The position numbers and the translations under genes are program-made. From Engraulis encrasicolus (taxonomy: Eukaryota; Chordata; Actinopteri; Clupeiformes; Engraulidae), in assembly GCF_034702125.1 (NCBI RefSeq), contig NC_085869.1, positions 20,186,177 to 20,250,176 of the forward strand: 64,000 bases of DNA, read 5' to 3'. Under the pieces are notes generated by a model that saw only the letters and a program-made list of their open reading frames with translations, was not told the DNA's origin and searched no databases. This document shows positions 1-60,923 of this stretch, piece by piece; position 1 is the first letter of the stretch; every line of letters begins with the position of its first letter.

Positions 1-108
<108 letters not shown>

Positions 109-826
109 TATGTAATCTCAACAGTGTGCATCTGAGCTTGCTATGATGGACGAGATGTGGCAAGGGGTTGTTGCTGTTGCTAGGAGACATGGCTGAGCTC
201 AAATCCCCCTCCTTAAGACTGTTAAGCATAGTTAGCTTACATGCAAGCCACCATTCACAAAGGTTCCAATTTGACTGCAAAGTGACAAAAAATAAAGGAA
301 AAAATAAATATCATCTTGAGATGCTCAGAGGCGCAGATCCAGTCACTCTTTTTTTTGCCAACTCAGCTGTCTTTTCTCATCTTCAAATAATTTCATTTCC
401 AGTCTGGATGGTTTCCCCTCCACCAAGCGCTTGGCTTGCCTGTCTGTTTGATACACATCACTCATCCGTCATTGTGTGCTGCTAAGGCTTACCGGCTGCT
501 AGCTGAGCTGAGCACCAGGCTCCCCGGCCCTGGCGGCCCACCCTCCCAGGCTACAGGACTGATCAAAAGATAAACCCACAAGGTCAAGCTAGAAGCACAG
601 CCACCCGCACAACAGCTCCAAACAACTGAAAAAATAAAGGGACCGCAAGACAAGAAGGACAATGAGTTGTTTGTGTGTTCGAGGACCGAAGCTAACACAA
701 GAAGTCGTCAGAGGTGAAACCTCGACGACCTGAAGGGGACTGTGCACGGTAAATTCTGCAGCGTTAAATCAATGCTTGGAGAGTTGATTAGAACACCCAT
801 GGTGTTGGTCCTACTACACTCCCAAG

Positions 827-1159
827 TTGTGGTGTGTATTGGCACTGGCCTTAGGATTCGATTACGATTCGGGAGGTAACGATTCGATTCTACTGACAGC
901 AAGCACCAATTTTTCATCAGGCAAACAAGCAGTCAGATACTGAACATAATTTTATTGGCAGTTGTGTGTATCAGTCCTGCAGCTTTCAATGCTTTTGAAG
1001 TGTAAAGATAATTTCAGTGGAAATGCCCATGGAAGTAAGGCCTAATTGAAACTTGAAAATTATGCACATCGATTATGGAATTTGCTGAATCAATTATTGA
1101 ATCGTCCTCCTGCCCCGCATTGCGATGCATTGCCGAATCGATTATTGTTGACACCCCTA
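827..1159 (-). mobile_element. hAT-type MITE, family A, copy 1
   Basis: 333 bp with ends like TTGTGGTGT and ACACCCCTA, internal GATTCGATT-type subterminal repeats and an 8-bp target duplication CTCCCAAG (819-826) / CTCCCAAA (1160-1167). It shares its sequence, in the opposite orientation, with 59667-60030. No transposase ORF. Confidence 0.82.
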
Positions 1160-1475
1160 CTCCCAAATGTCGAATGGATACTGCTAAATGGTACAGTGTG
1201 TGTGTGGGGGGGAGTGTGCTGGGGGGTGGGTGGTGGGGGTGTACTGTGAGAGCTCCTACACTACAGTATAACTCAGGCTCTCTAAAAGCATGGCTGGCTG
1301 GAGAGAGACCCCGCCGGCAGCTGGCCGCATTACTGCAGATCTTACGCACAAAAGCCCAGCGGTGGAGCCCCGACTCCCCTCCTCAGGAGGCTACAGGTTC
1401 AGACTCTTAATTAGAGGCACTCCGCTGCTCTGCTCTGCTCTCTTCTGTTCTGCTCAGCTCAGCCTGACCCACATG

Positions 1476-1506
<31 letters not shown>

Positions 1507-1597
1507 AGGGCTGGCCTGGGGGAGAAATAGGGCCTGGACACTTTTGGCTAATAGGCCCCCCCCCCTCTCATAATTAGCACCGCAGAACTGACTTACC

Positions 1598-1712
1598 GTT
1601 GGGCCCCGCACCCTCATGGGCCCCTATTTTAAGAAATGTTAAAAAATTATTAATATTATTATTATTTTTAAACATTTCTGTAAATAAGGGCCCACGAGGG
1701 TGCAGGGCCCAC
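1598..1712. mobile_element. Foldback element with GGGCCC-rich arms
   Basis: The left arm has GGGCCCCGCACCCTCATGGG and the right arm its inverted counterpart, with an A/T-rich loop. Similar GGGCCC-rich non-coding stretches occur near 7966, 46796, 49862, 53766 and 53964, suggesting a dispersed family. Confidence 0.6.
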
Positions 1713-2847
1713 CAGGAAATGCCCGGTGTGCCAGATGGCCAGTCCAGCCTTGGCCTGCCTGGCGACGGGGCTGGGCTGGGCTGCTCGCTCCAGGATAAAA
1801 GGTGGGCAGGAAAATGGCCGGTTGGAGGCTTCCAGCTAAGACACAAAGTGGTAGAGCTGCACTCGCCCCTATGGCCTCCTACCACCTGATACGGAGACTC
1901 GACTACTGTACACCTATTGCTGCTGGAGAGACTGGAGAAAAAGACAGCCTTTGCTCAGACACAGAGGACCACAGACTACCACACTATTCAGGATGGAGGT
2001 CTGAGGGAGAATGAGAGAAAGAGAGAAAAGAGAGAGAGAGAGAGGAGAATTCATTGTATGAGAGTGAAAGAAAAGGTTTCTGTGTTGCTGTGTGTTTGTG
2101 TGTGAGAGAGTGAGTGAAGAAAGAAGATAGCGAGTGTGGCAGTGAAAGAGAGACAGCAGGAGCGAGAGTTGGATAGAGAGAGGGGGGGGGGGGCTGTTCA
2201 GTGTGGAAGAGAGTCCTGTTAATAGAAAATCAGCACCAGCAATAGCAATGCGCATTGTGAGGCTGAGCAGACTAGCCAGGGCCCTCTCTCACAGACAATA
2301 TGAAAGCCACGACTCTGAGTGTCCAAAAAGGACAGGCTTCAGCATTGGAATAACAAGCTTGGCCGTAAAGCAAATAACAAAGAAAGTGTTTGTTATATCG
2401 GAGTGTTTGGAATATAAACACTCATGGCTTCCAGAGAACCTCGGCAGGTCCGAAAAGGTTGAGCAGCCGTGCATTATGGGTTCTCACACACTGGAGCGCC
2501 GGGGGAATACTTGGTCCTAATTAGGCAAACGCAGCATCTGGCAAATTTCAGCCAATGTCTCCGTCTCCTCCCGGCATGTGCAACATTCCTATTTACTTAC
2601 TAAGTTTGGATATGCCCCGAAAAACCTCGCGAAAGGGGGCTTCAAAGTGGTTTCGGGGAAACTCGGAGTGACTGTTTCTCTCTCCCTTCCAGCCCAGGTT
2701 CTTGATTGGCACATGGAATTGGCCATCGCACTTTAAATATTTTTCTGCGTCGGCGGGGATGGAATCCCTGACATGTAGGATTAGAGGAAGGACGGGACAG
2801 TGCAGACTTGTGTTTCTGAAGAGCTTGAGTTGAGCGTGCCCTGGTGC

Positions 2848-3251
<404 letters not shown>

Positions 3252-3884
3252 CTCAGTGCTTGTTTACACTGAGAGGCTCTGTGTCCCTGTGGAAATCGAC
3301 TCCTCGTTGGCTCCCTCGGCACCCCAGTCTCTCCCCAACATTTGATATTACTCAGCATTTCATGGTAAACATTCATCCAGCCTCCAGTTGGCCTCCCGTC
3401 CTCCCTCCCTCAGCCTCCCCACCCCCCACCCCCCTCCCGCCAGGCTGGGCCAATATCTTAATGGCGTCTTGTGGTTCGGGCTGCGAGTCAAAATCAGCAC
3501 TTCAACACGCGAGAAAAACAGAATGTGAAGTCAACAGACAGACAGCCCTCCCCCGTCTGTCTCACTGCCTGCCATCTTGTGTTATGAGTGGGACCATATT
3601 TACAAACTCAATCAGATGAAGTGCACATTTACCAGGGTCTCCGGAGATCCCGCTCTCACAGCCTATTTAAAAAGCAATTTGTTGAAACTTTGGAGGGAGG
3701 AAAAACAAGATGTGTCACAACACACAACTTATGTGCCGAGTTAAAATGCAATTCAAGACCAGAAAACGGCTTCTTGATTGATTTGAGACATAATGTGGTC
3801 ATAATCACAACTTAGCAATTATACAAGGCCATGCGATCTGATCCTCAACGTTTGTGATGAATGTGTTTTTAAATGACATAACAC

Positions 3885-4283
3885 TTAACGATGTAAAGAC
3901 AAAATAACTCGAAAGCAAATAAAACCACTATCCCTTTAGAGTGATACTGTGCCATTTTTGTAAATAAGCTCATATTATAACTCCCCTTCAGTTAAATGAT
4001 TGAGTTTTACCTATCTCCTGTACTTCCAGACGTTATGTGAGTATGGCGGTACAAATTCTACCTCCAAGTTAGCAATTAACATTGAATCTGCGGCCTATGA
4101 GACCAGCTAGCCGCCAGCTGGTCTCATAGGATTCAATGTTAATTGCTAGCATGGAGGTAAAATTTGCACTGCCATACTCAGAAAACGTAGTATGAAGTTA
4201 TTTCCAAAAATGGCACAGTATCACTTTAATGATGTGAAGACAATATAACATGAAAGCAAAAAAAACAAACCTATCCCTTTAAG
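3885..4283. mobile_element. Long-palindrome element flanked by ~54-bp direct repeats
   Basis: Inverted arms run from AGTGATACTGTGCCATTTTT (3940) to its complement ending 4224, meeting near the CCAGCTAGCCGCCAGCTGG centre. Direct repeats of about 54 bp (from TTAACGATGTAAAGAC and TTAATGATGTGAAGAC) bound it on both sides. One arm of the same family occurs at 25796-25975. Confidence 0.75.
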
Positions 4284-6023
4284 AGCACCATTTGGTGTGG
4301 AATCAAGGGTAGCCTGTGCATACACACAGTGTACAGTCCCTGAGCCCAGATCTTCCACCTGACAAGATTAGGCAGCGTCTTCCTGTCTCGCTGGGCTGGG
4401 GCTGATGCTATCTCAGCCTGCCTCTGTACAGCCTGCCTGCAGTGCTCTGCCATAGGCCCTTGTGACCAACCCCCTCCCTCCCTCCAGTACAGTCAGGCCA
4501 GCCCAGCACAAATGAGGCCATAACGCTGCCGTTTTAATTAGAAAACTACATTGGGCTACCCCCATGCTGCCGCTGATGCTGCTGCTGCTGCCTGACTCTC
4601 CCTCCACCACATGGCTCATTTCAAAGATGGATGCCTCTGCTCAGGAAGCCAGTCACCCCTGATGGATAGCTGCATGTCAGTGAGGCTCGTCTTCCTTCCG
4701 AGGCCCTCGAATATCATTTTAAATTTTTCAGCCCGCACCCCCACCCCCTCCCCCTTCATCCACCCGCCCGAAGTTGTTTATGTGGCCACATGGTGATGTG
4801 CACTTCCTAAAGGTAAATGAAAGCCAAATGTAGTCCCCGTTTGGAGGCATTAAGGGCCACACGTGCTCCATCTAACCAGTGTGTCTGGCCATTAGCGTTT
4901 GTTCAAGTCGATTTGAAAAGCTGAGCATTATAACAAGGGCGGGGGCAGAGAGGGGAGTTATAAATGAACGCAGCAGATGATGATGACAAAAGGCGTGCAT
5001 ATTTCACAGAGGGCCTAAGCTGCTGAGTTGAGACAAAGTCGTCTTTGGAGTCTGAAACTGGATACTTTATGGAGCTGTGATACAGGAAAGGCTTGTTTAC
5101 ATTTTCAGCACTACCTACATACATCACTTGTGACACAGAATAACAAAGCCTGCAGTGGAACTGTTCAATCACTGTCAATCACTATAACCAAACCAAATGC
5201 ACCCACCAGTGCTTTGGAAAGCAATGTCACTCCGCGTTCAAAACAACATGTTTAAACTGTTATTACAGTGGGCTTGCAAAGCCATGCTCTGGACTGTTAT
5301 TCTTCGGCAGATTAGAAAAAAAAAAACATTTCCTCAAAGAGTATTCCAAAAAACATGTGCAACCACTACCACACAGTAATCTACTACAGCAGTAATAAAG
5401 ACAATTTTTCTACTTGTATTATGTTTTTGTTCTTGATGCGCAATTCCTTATAAGGACATTTGTGTTAAATTCAAATGCTTCCAAAAGAACCGTGCATGGA
5501 TTCTAGAATACTGGCAACAACATCAGACATAGCTTATATCCATGGCCAATTTCAAACCTGGACAACTGACAAATCCTTTGCTGACTAGGGGGACTTAACC
5601 ACCTGTGTTGATGGTTACTCTGGGGGTGGGTGGGTTAGTGTGATGTTTTTAAGGAGTTTACACAGCCAGAGTCTCCAGGGGTTCTGGCTGAGGGGGTTCT
5701 GACTGAGGGGGTTATTGGCCACGGCCACTTTCACCAGGTCTCTGCCAGAAAGCGCAGCTCCACGCTATCAGCCTCCAAGATCTCCACCGGCCCAACAACA
5801 GCAATCAGTCTTTTTTGGCTTGGCGCGCGCAATTAAAAGATGTCAAACCTAGTTTCTTGAACAGTGTTTTGGTTCAGCTTGTCAGCGCGTCAAACATTAT
5901 CTAAAGGAGGCCTCTTTCAGAGGGAGAAATAGGAAAGGGGCTCGGTTTCAAGGCGGGTAAGAGGGGCCAGTGTCCCCAAGGTATGTGAGGGACCTGCGGA
6001 GGCAACAATGGGACCAGGAACAT

Positions 6024-6156
6024 GATAAGGAGGACGATGAGGAGGAGGAGGAGGAGGAGGAGGAGGGAAACAAGGAGAAGAAGGAAAGGGATGGAGGAAG
6101 TGGCTAGAGGAATGGAAGAGGAGGAGGAGGAGGAGGAGGAGGAGGAGGAAGAGGTG
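6024..6156. repeat. AGG trinucleotide tract
   Basis: Two AGG runs joined by a degenerate purine-rich stretch, followed by a short GT run. Confidence 0.95.
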
Positions 6157-6856
6157 TTGGGGTGTGTGTGTGTGTGTGTCTGTGTGTCTCCGGTGCACTC
6201 CGTTTTCAGTTCTCTTGGGAACTCCAGTCCAAGGGACCAAGACGTCGGGATTCCTCAGGTCAGGTATCACGCCAGTGGGACTCCACCCGCCCGCGCAACT
6301 GGGCTCGCGTCCAGGCTCCCTGTCTGTCTGTCTGCCTGTCTCAGCTGCCTGCATGAAAAGGGCTCCATCCATCAGTGTAACAGAGGCGAGTGGGCGCCCC
6401 CGATGCCAGCCCAGTGAAACAGGAGAATGCAGCCAGGGATCCAAAAGCTTCAAAAACCGGCGGTGGCCACAAGACACCCGTGATGAGACCCAATTTGGTT
6501 TTAATCTCTTCTCCACCCTCCTCCCTCCCCACCTCCACCTCCACCTCCACCCATCCCGACCTGCCTTCCCGTTTCAGGAGTGGGGCCCGGGGCTCTGCAC
6601 CGATAAGCAGAGTAGACGCCGGCCATTTACAATCAAATCAAGCGCTGGAAGAGCTATAAAAAGATGTGTGCATGTGATGGAGAGATGGCATGGATGGGAA
6701 AAAAATATGCCAGAACTGGAGCCTCCATGGCAGGGCAGAGAAAGGCGCAAGCTGTGAAACCACTGCAATTTAACCTTCCTCTCCTTTTCCAGGTTGGCCC
6801 CGACTATACATGATGGATAGGCATTTGTCCCTTCAACGGCCAAAGAAAAAAAAAAT

Positions 6857-6995
<139 letters not shown>

Positions 6996-7107
6996 AACTC
7001 TGTTGGTGCATCTCCAGTAAATGGCTGTGGCTAAAGCAGAAAGCTGAACAGGTGAGCTCCCCATCATGATTTCAAACTCTCCTCCTCAGGTCTCAAGCGT
7101 TCAGTGG

Positions 7108-7305
7108 CAGGGTTGCCAGATGAGGGTGATTATTTCCAGCCCAAAAAATGCCCAAAACCCGCCTAGAAACACAAAATCCCGCCCAATTTTATTGATTTCT
7201 ATGGCAAAAATTGGGCGGGTTTTTCTGCTAAATGCCATTTTTACCCGCACACGGCCATCCTAAGCAGCCCAATTGGGCGGGAAACAGCCCAATCTGGCAA
7301 CACTG
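7108..7305. mobile_element. hAT-type MITE, family B, copy 1
   Basis: 198 bp, ends CAGGGTTGCCAGAT and ATCTGGCAACACTG, with a perfect 8-bp target duplication TTCAGTGG at 7100-7107 and 7306-7313. Internal GCCCAATTGGGCGGG-type motifs. Non-coding. Confidence 0.9.
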
Positions 7306-9848
7306 TTCAGTGGCTGACTGTGTGGTGTGGAGGGGAGGGGAGGGGAGGGAGTGCCCCACAATAGAAGACAGCAATATTATAGTTTACTGAAGGGTCTGAG
7401 TGATTCTGTTTCCGAACACGGTTATTTTCCATCCGAGAAGCCTCTCTGAAGACTGTTTTAACACACTTCATGGACTGGGGATCAAAAATATGGCGTGTAA
7501 TGCAGCAGGCTTCTGTGTCTCACACGGTGTAGCCTACACGAGCAAATCACGAGGAACGATTTCACTCAAAGCCAACAGCAGGTTACAAGCAGGGCCAAAT
7601 CACTCAGGGTCCAATGATGACACACATTTGGGCAAATTGTAAAATGACAATACGGGTCCTCTCCATAACAGGAGGAAAATGTAGAACTATCAGCCCTGTG
7701 CTCTCTTTAACATACTTTCATCAGATTAAAAACATCTGCATCCCAAATAAGGCAACAGACTCAGAAGATCAGAATTAAAAAGGCCCTCTTAGCAGAGGAC
7801 TATAAAAAGTTAAGTTAGCCTCAACAGCTAATTAAATCACACTTTCCCTAAAACACGCTGATTTAACTAGACTTGTTTGTGGTTGACTCAAAGCCAGTTG
7901 GTTGACTTTCCCTTAATGCACACACATACTCAGGGGAGCCGACAAAGGGGGACAAAGGGGTCAGTTGTCCTGGGCCCAGGGAGACAGGGGGCCCAAATTT
8001 TGGTTTTCATTACATTGCATGTATTAGATGGGGGGCCCTTTCAGATTACTTTGTCCTGGGCCCAGCAAAAGCTGACAGCGGCCCTGCACATACTGGTTAG
8101 AGCCCATGCTTTAACCAGCTGGGATAGATGAATGAAGTTTGAATGGCAACACAATGGGAAAAGGCAAAAAGTCCAGCTACGGGAGTAGCTCAACAAAATG
8201 AATCTTTTGGTTTATTCGGTCGGGAGCCAAGATGCTACAGCAGCTTGATTTTGGCTACAGCTGTGATGAGATAAAGATTAATGTAACCTGTCTGAGTGCT
8301 TTGGTCTGACTCATGTGGTTCCAATACTTTTTTGCCTCCATGAAGGTCCTTCTGTATAACTTCCATAGTCGTTACTGTGGTGGCCCTACACACATACAGT
8401 ATATCCCATCTGTTCAATAGAACTATATTATAACATGTAACAAATATAACAAAATGAAAATACAAAGCACACGGCTGATTTCACAGTTGTGTTCATTCTG
8501 TGCACTGCTGCTGCAAGCGACGTTACTCTGCCGTAGAGAAGGGCTGCTCCAGTCCCTATAACAATGCAATGAAGCCAATGGAGCCAGGAGAGGGCCAGAG
8601 CAGCCATACAAGTGGATTCAATTAATATTAGATATGGTCAAGTATGCAGGGGGTTCCGTGTTACAGCTGAAGAGGGGGAAAATGAAAATTAACCCACAGA
8701 CCTTAATTTTTTAACTGCAATGTGCAAAAGTACCAGCAGAGATGGTTATTCATCACAATGATCCGTGTGAGTGGACTGTGCCGTGGCAAAGGGGTTTTAA
8801 ATTGATAGGCAGAGCGGTCATTAGCCAGACACTCAGCCGCGGTGCAATCAGAAGTTGCATTAGCCACAAGAGGGTGCACATAAAAAGAAATTGTAAATGT
8901 AAATTGATTTGGTTAACTGTGGCTTGCAAAACTAAATGAGTGATCATTCATCAGGCGTGCTGGATTTCCTTGGCAATAGTGGCATGGCATGAGCTTGTGT
9001 TTGCTGCTGCTCCCCATTCTAAAAGCACTACGTCAAAGCCTGTTCATCACAGATAACAGTTTAGTGCCCTGACCCTTCATGTAGTTACTCCATGGGGTGT
9101 ATTCCAAGTACAGTAATACAATTTTGTGCATACCTTAACTCATACAGAGTAACTCAGAAATTCACATATCTTCTAATTGTCCTACAGTCCCATCTTACTT
9201 ATATTGCAAAGATTATTCATATGTTCTGAACTGAACCAATCCCTTCAAGATGAAAGGCTTTTTTATGCTCCATATAATAGTATTGTAGTATAAAATAGTA
9301 TAACAGTATTGAACTGAAAAGCATGTTGAGACACGTTTAATTGATTAGTAGTGGTTTGATAACAGTTGTAGTTTGCGACTAGTAACACTAGTTAAGGCGT
9401 GTTCATCACCAACAGTACCATATGCTAGGAAAACTCAGGAGAACTTTTAGTACAAGGTGCTCAGGCACAGTAAAATCTTTGCAGAGATTCCCCTATATCG
9501 CAAAGTTGTTAGTGGCTGTACACATTTCATTAAGCTTCTTGCACACATGATAGGGAATATGAAAGGCATCACTTCTTGGAAGCCTAAAAATGGCCCATAA
9601 AAGCCTGTTTGTTACAACACCAGGATCTTTCAACTGAGTCACGTCTTCACACACACTTTCTTCAGCATGGTCTTTTTTTCCATTTTGATCAAGTAACAGT
9701 TTTTAACGGTGCTTTAGAAAACACGATGAGATACAGTAAATTGCAATAAGCACGTATCTCTGAGGTAACATCACAGACTTATTTTCCAAAAATCCAAAAT
9801 AACGACACAAAAAAGAAACCCCACTTCAAAGAGTAATGTACAAAACTT

Positions 9849-9854
9849 TTTATT
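9849..9854 (-). terminator. hat1: Candidate hat1 poly(A) signal AATAAA
   Basis: The plus strand reads TTTATT, so the transcript strand reads AATAAA, 1.0 kb after the hat1 stop. No transcript evidence is available, and other AATAAA-like matches exist further downstream. Confidence 0.45.
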
Positions 9855-10231
9855 TTCAATATGAAGTGCTTCAAAATCTACTCGTCTTCACAAGAGAGGA
9901 AAAGAGCCTTAATAACCACATATATTCTGCAAAAAAGAAATACTTACTGATTCTCACATACAAAAAGTAAATGTTCTGTTCTCGGTTTTCTTTTTTTTTG
10001 TGTTCCTTCCTGAGAGGGCTGTGAAGTCTGAGACGTATGACTATGGCCTGTTAGCTGATGTATCGATCACGGAGATGTCACGTGGCAGGTGACAATTTAT
10101 GGGGACATGGAGGGGGGGGGTTGAGGGGTTGGTTTCCTCTCCAACAGCAGGGAGTGAGTCCATTGAGAACACAGACACACACACTCAAACGCTCACACAC
10201 AGACGTTGGTCATAATCGTTGAGTAGAGAAG

Positions 10232-10232
<1 letters not shown>

Positions 10233-10315
<83 letters not shown>

Positions 10316-10560
10316 TGTGAAACTGTATTGATAGTTTCGCATCAGTCTGTTTGAGTCAGTGTGTGTGTGTGTCTGTGTGTAGAGGTGACAGTGTGTGACT
10401 GTAGATGAGTGTGTATCAGTCTGTATGAGTGTGTGTGTGTGTATAAGTGTGTATCAGTATGTACCCTTGTGTGTGTGTGTGTGTGTGTGTATGTGAATGA
10501 GTGTGTATCAGTCTTAACGTGCATGCGTGCGTGCGTGTGTATTTATGTGTGTGTGTGTGT
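10233..10560. repeat. GT microsatellite and degenerate GT-rich flank in the hat1 3' UTR
   Basis: Perfect GT run 10233-10315, then degenerate GTGTATCAGT-type units to 10560. Confidence 0.95.
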
Positions 10561-10644
10561 GTATGTTGGGGAATCGGGGGGCCTGAGCGGAGCTCAGAGG
10601 CGTGCGAGGCGCTTGATACTCCCCCAGCACCTCCTGGTATGTAC

Positions 10645-10710
<66 letters not shown>

Positions 10711-10776
10711 CAGCTCAGAGGCGTGCGAGGCGCTCGATGGTCCTGCGGTACTCCACCAGCTACTCCTGGTATGTAC

Positions 10777-10845
<69 letters not shown>

Positions 10846-10848
10846 AGC

Positions 10849-29435
<18,587 letters not shown>

Positions 29436-29487
29436 TTCTGTCCACAACACCAGCGCGTCGTTCCACCGTGCCCGCGAAATGCAAACA

Positions 29488-29497
29488 CACTTCCTGT
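29488..29497 (-). promoter_or_regulatory. ETS-family consensus upstream of hat1
   Basis: The minus strand reads ACAGGAAGTG, 53-62 bp upstream of the hat1 ATG. ETS/GABP sites are typical of TATA-less housekeeping promoters. The match is seen; function is inferred. Confidence 0.45.
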
Positions 29498-29502
29498 TTA
29501 CC

Positions 29503-29508
29503 CACGTG
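29503..29508. promoter_or_regulatory. E-box CACGTG upstream of hat1
   Basis: Palindromic CACGTG about 70 bp upstream of the hat1 start, between the ETS-like and CRE-like motifs. Six bases is a weak match by itself; the clustering gives it some support. Confidence 0.35.
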
Positions 29509-29521
29509 TTTCCGTCGAGCC

Positions 29522-29529
29522 TACGTCAG
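29522..29529 (-). promoter_or_regulatory. CRE-like site upstream of hat1
   Basis: The minus strand reads CTGACGTA, a CRE half-site with one flanking match, about 90 bp upstream of the hat1 ATG. A perfect CRE is present at the slc25a12 end of the same intergenic region. Confidence 0.35.
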
Positions 29530-29948
29530 CAGCAATAAATGTGTCACAGCTTGGCTACACTGTTGCAAAGTCCTTCTATTGTCTTCCCCCTACAAAAGGT
29601 TACATTGTAATTATTAATACATAATGGGTATAAACATTTGAACAGTGCATGGCGCATTTAACACTATTTATTAATGGTGCAGGCAATCATTTAACCAAAG
29701 CAATGTTGCTAGGATAAGATATTGCCCCTGATATAGGCAAACGCTTTCAAACCATTACCCTTTTTTTTAAGTGCCAGCAGTGCATTTACAAGCACATTTG
29801 TTCTGTTATTTGTTGTTATTTGTTGTCATTGTAATTTGTTGTTTATTACACGTGTATAATCTGATCAGCTTTAAAAGCTCAGTATTGAATAAATATACTT
29901 CAATTAATTTTATTTGTGAATGCCAATCCATCAATTTGATCCAGTGGA

Positions 29949-29952
<4 letters not shown>

Positions 29953-30019
<67 letters not shown>
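29953..30019. repeat. GT microsatellite in the divergent intergenic region
   Basis: GT run of about 67 bp midway between hat1 and slc25a12. Confidence 0.98.
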
Positions 30020-30020
<1 letters not shown>

Positions 30021-31034
30021 ACGCTCGCACGAGTGCATATTGTCAGTAGAACACTGGTTGATGGTGTTCTACAAAATACTAAATGTACAAAAGGTAGCCT
30101 ATGTGTACAAAGGTACATTTAAAAGACATTAATCCATAAAAGCATGCATCATAGATGCCAGTGGGCCTATCACACTTGCTGGTATTTCTATTAGCACTGT
30201 AACGAATGTGAACAGGGTCTGCAATGGCTTATTTTATATTTTTCTTTTTTTTTGGTTGTTGTTTTGAAGTTGTGGATTACAGTAGAGTGAGAGCTCAATG
30301 AAGATAAGTGACCTTTCTGATGGGGTAGTGCCATGGCCTCACACTAAACTGAGGTAATGCTGTGCCATTATCCCTGCCATTGTGCCTCGGCTCTGCCCCG
30401 GAGAACCTGGGAAGAGTGACCTACAGCAATGTTTAAGTCACTATAATTTTGGCCTCTGCTCTGACAGCACTAGATTATCCCCTTTCCAGCACAATGCCAC
30501 CCTCGAGAGAAATGCTGGTTGCACCGGCATGGAAGGAATGCTCAGTTTGATCTCTGCCCTTTCCATTGCTTGCCTTTTGACCGCACCAAAATAGCTATTC
30601 TGTAGGTGTGCAATTAAGGATATATGGATTTTTTTTGTTATTGTTTGATGGTTTGTGTTAAGTTTTTTTGGTTAAAAAAACAGACTTACTACTTAGCAAC
30701 CATACATAAAGCCATAATAACAGGCTTCTGCAAGACCTTACAGTCTATTTTATTAAAATGGCTAATAACTTGTTTTTGTGGTTGAATCTTGGTATAGTGC
30801 TAGGGACTATTTTCATTTGGTAACATTTTTGTTTGTGTTTATCAATCATACATTATTAACATTCCTCCATATGTCAGAGGTGTAGGAGACAGGTTGTGTT
30901 GACAGTGACAGTACATAAAAATTTGACAAGATTTACTACACCCACCTACAGATAATACATTGGACAGTGAGTGTGACAGTGAGTGAATTTGAATGACTTG
31001 TACTGAAGTTGGCAGCACCCACCAGTTGTTCCCA

Positions 31035-31045
31035 GCGCCTGCGCC
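31035..31045. promoter_or_regulatory. NRF-1-like site upstream of slc25a12
   Basis: GCGCCTGCGCC resembles the NRF-1 consensus YGCGCAYGCGC with about one mismatch. NRF-1 drives many nuclear genes for mitochondrial proteins, which fits the downstream carrier gene. Confidence 0.35.
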
Positions 31046-31047
31046 AG

Positions 31048-31055
31048 TGACGTCA
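31048..31055. promoter_or_regulatory. Perfect CRE TGACGTCA next to the slc25a12 start codon
   Basis: The full 8-bp palindrome TGACGTCA ends 8 bp before the slc25a12 ATG. CREB control of mammalian SLC25A12 (AGC1) has been reported, so the site is plausible. It would lie in or close to the 5' UTR, so the start site must be very near, or the site acts from within the transcribed leader. Confidence 0.55.
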
Positions 31056-31063
31056 CTCCCAGC

Positions 31064-60744
<29,681 letters not shown>

Positions 60745-60923
60745 ACATCCCTCCATCCCAGTCCCTCTTAACCCTTCCGAGGCCGGTGATGGGCCTGCAT
60801 GCTACACCAGCTGGGCTGCCTTTGCTCCGCTCAGCTACTCGCTGGCTCCCACTCACACTCCTCCTCCACACAGAAGGTTTAGCAACACCACCAAACACAC
60901 AAAGAATGAAAAACAATACAATT

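Larger units (their letters stand above)
9835..10848 (-). other. hat1: Probable hat1 3' UTR
   Basis: Follows the hat1 stop on the minus strand. It contains two degenerate copies of the end of exon 11 (10711-10771 and 10590-10639), three GT/CA tracts and then about 400 bp of non-repetitive sequence ending near an AATAAA on the minus strand at 9854-9849. The extent is inferred only from that signal. Confidence 0.5.
29436..31063. other. Divergent intergenic region between hat1 and slc25a12
   Basis: 1628 bp separate the two start codons, which point away from each other. The ends hold promoter-like motifs (listed separately), and the middle holds AT-rich sequence and a GT tract at 29953-30019. 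No ORF in it resembles a protein. Transcription start sites are not visible. Confidence 0.8.

Noticed and set aside
168..485. A 105-residue frame near the left edge
   Set aside because: No family resemblance, no plausible splice context and no support from the opposite strand. Treated as chance.
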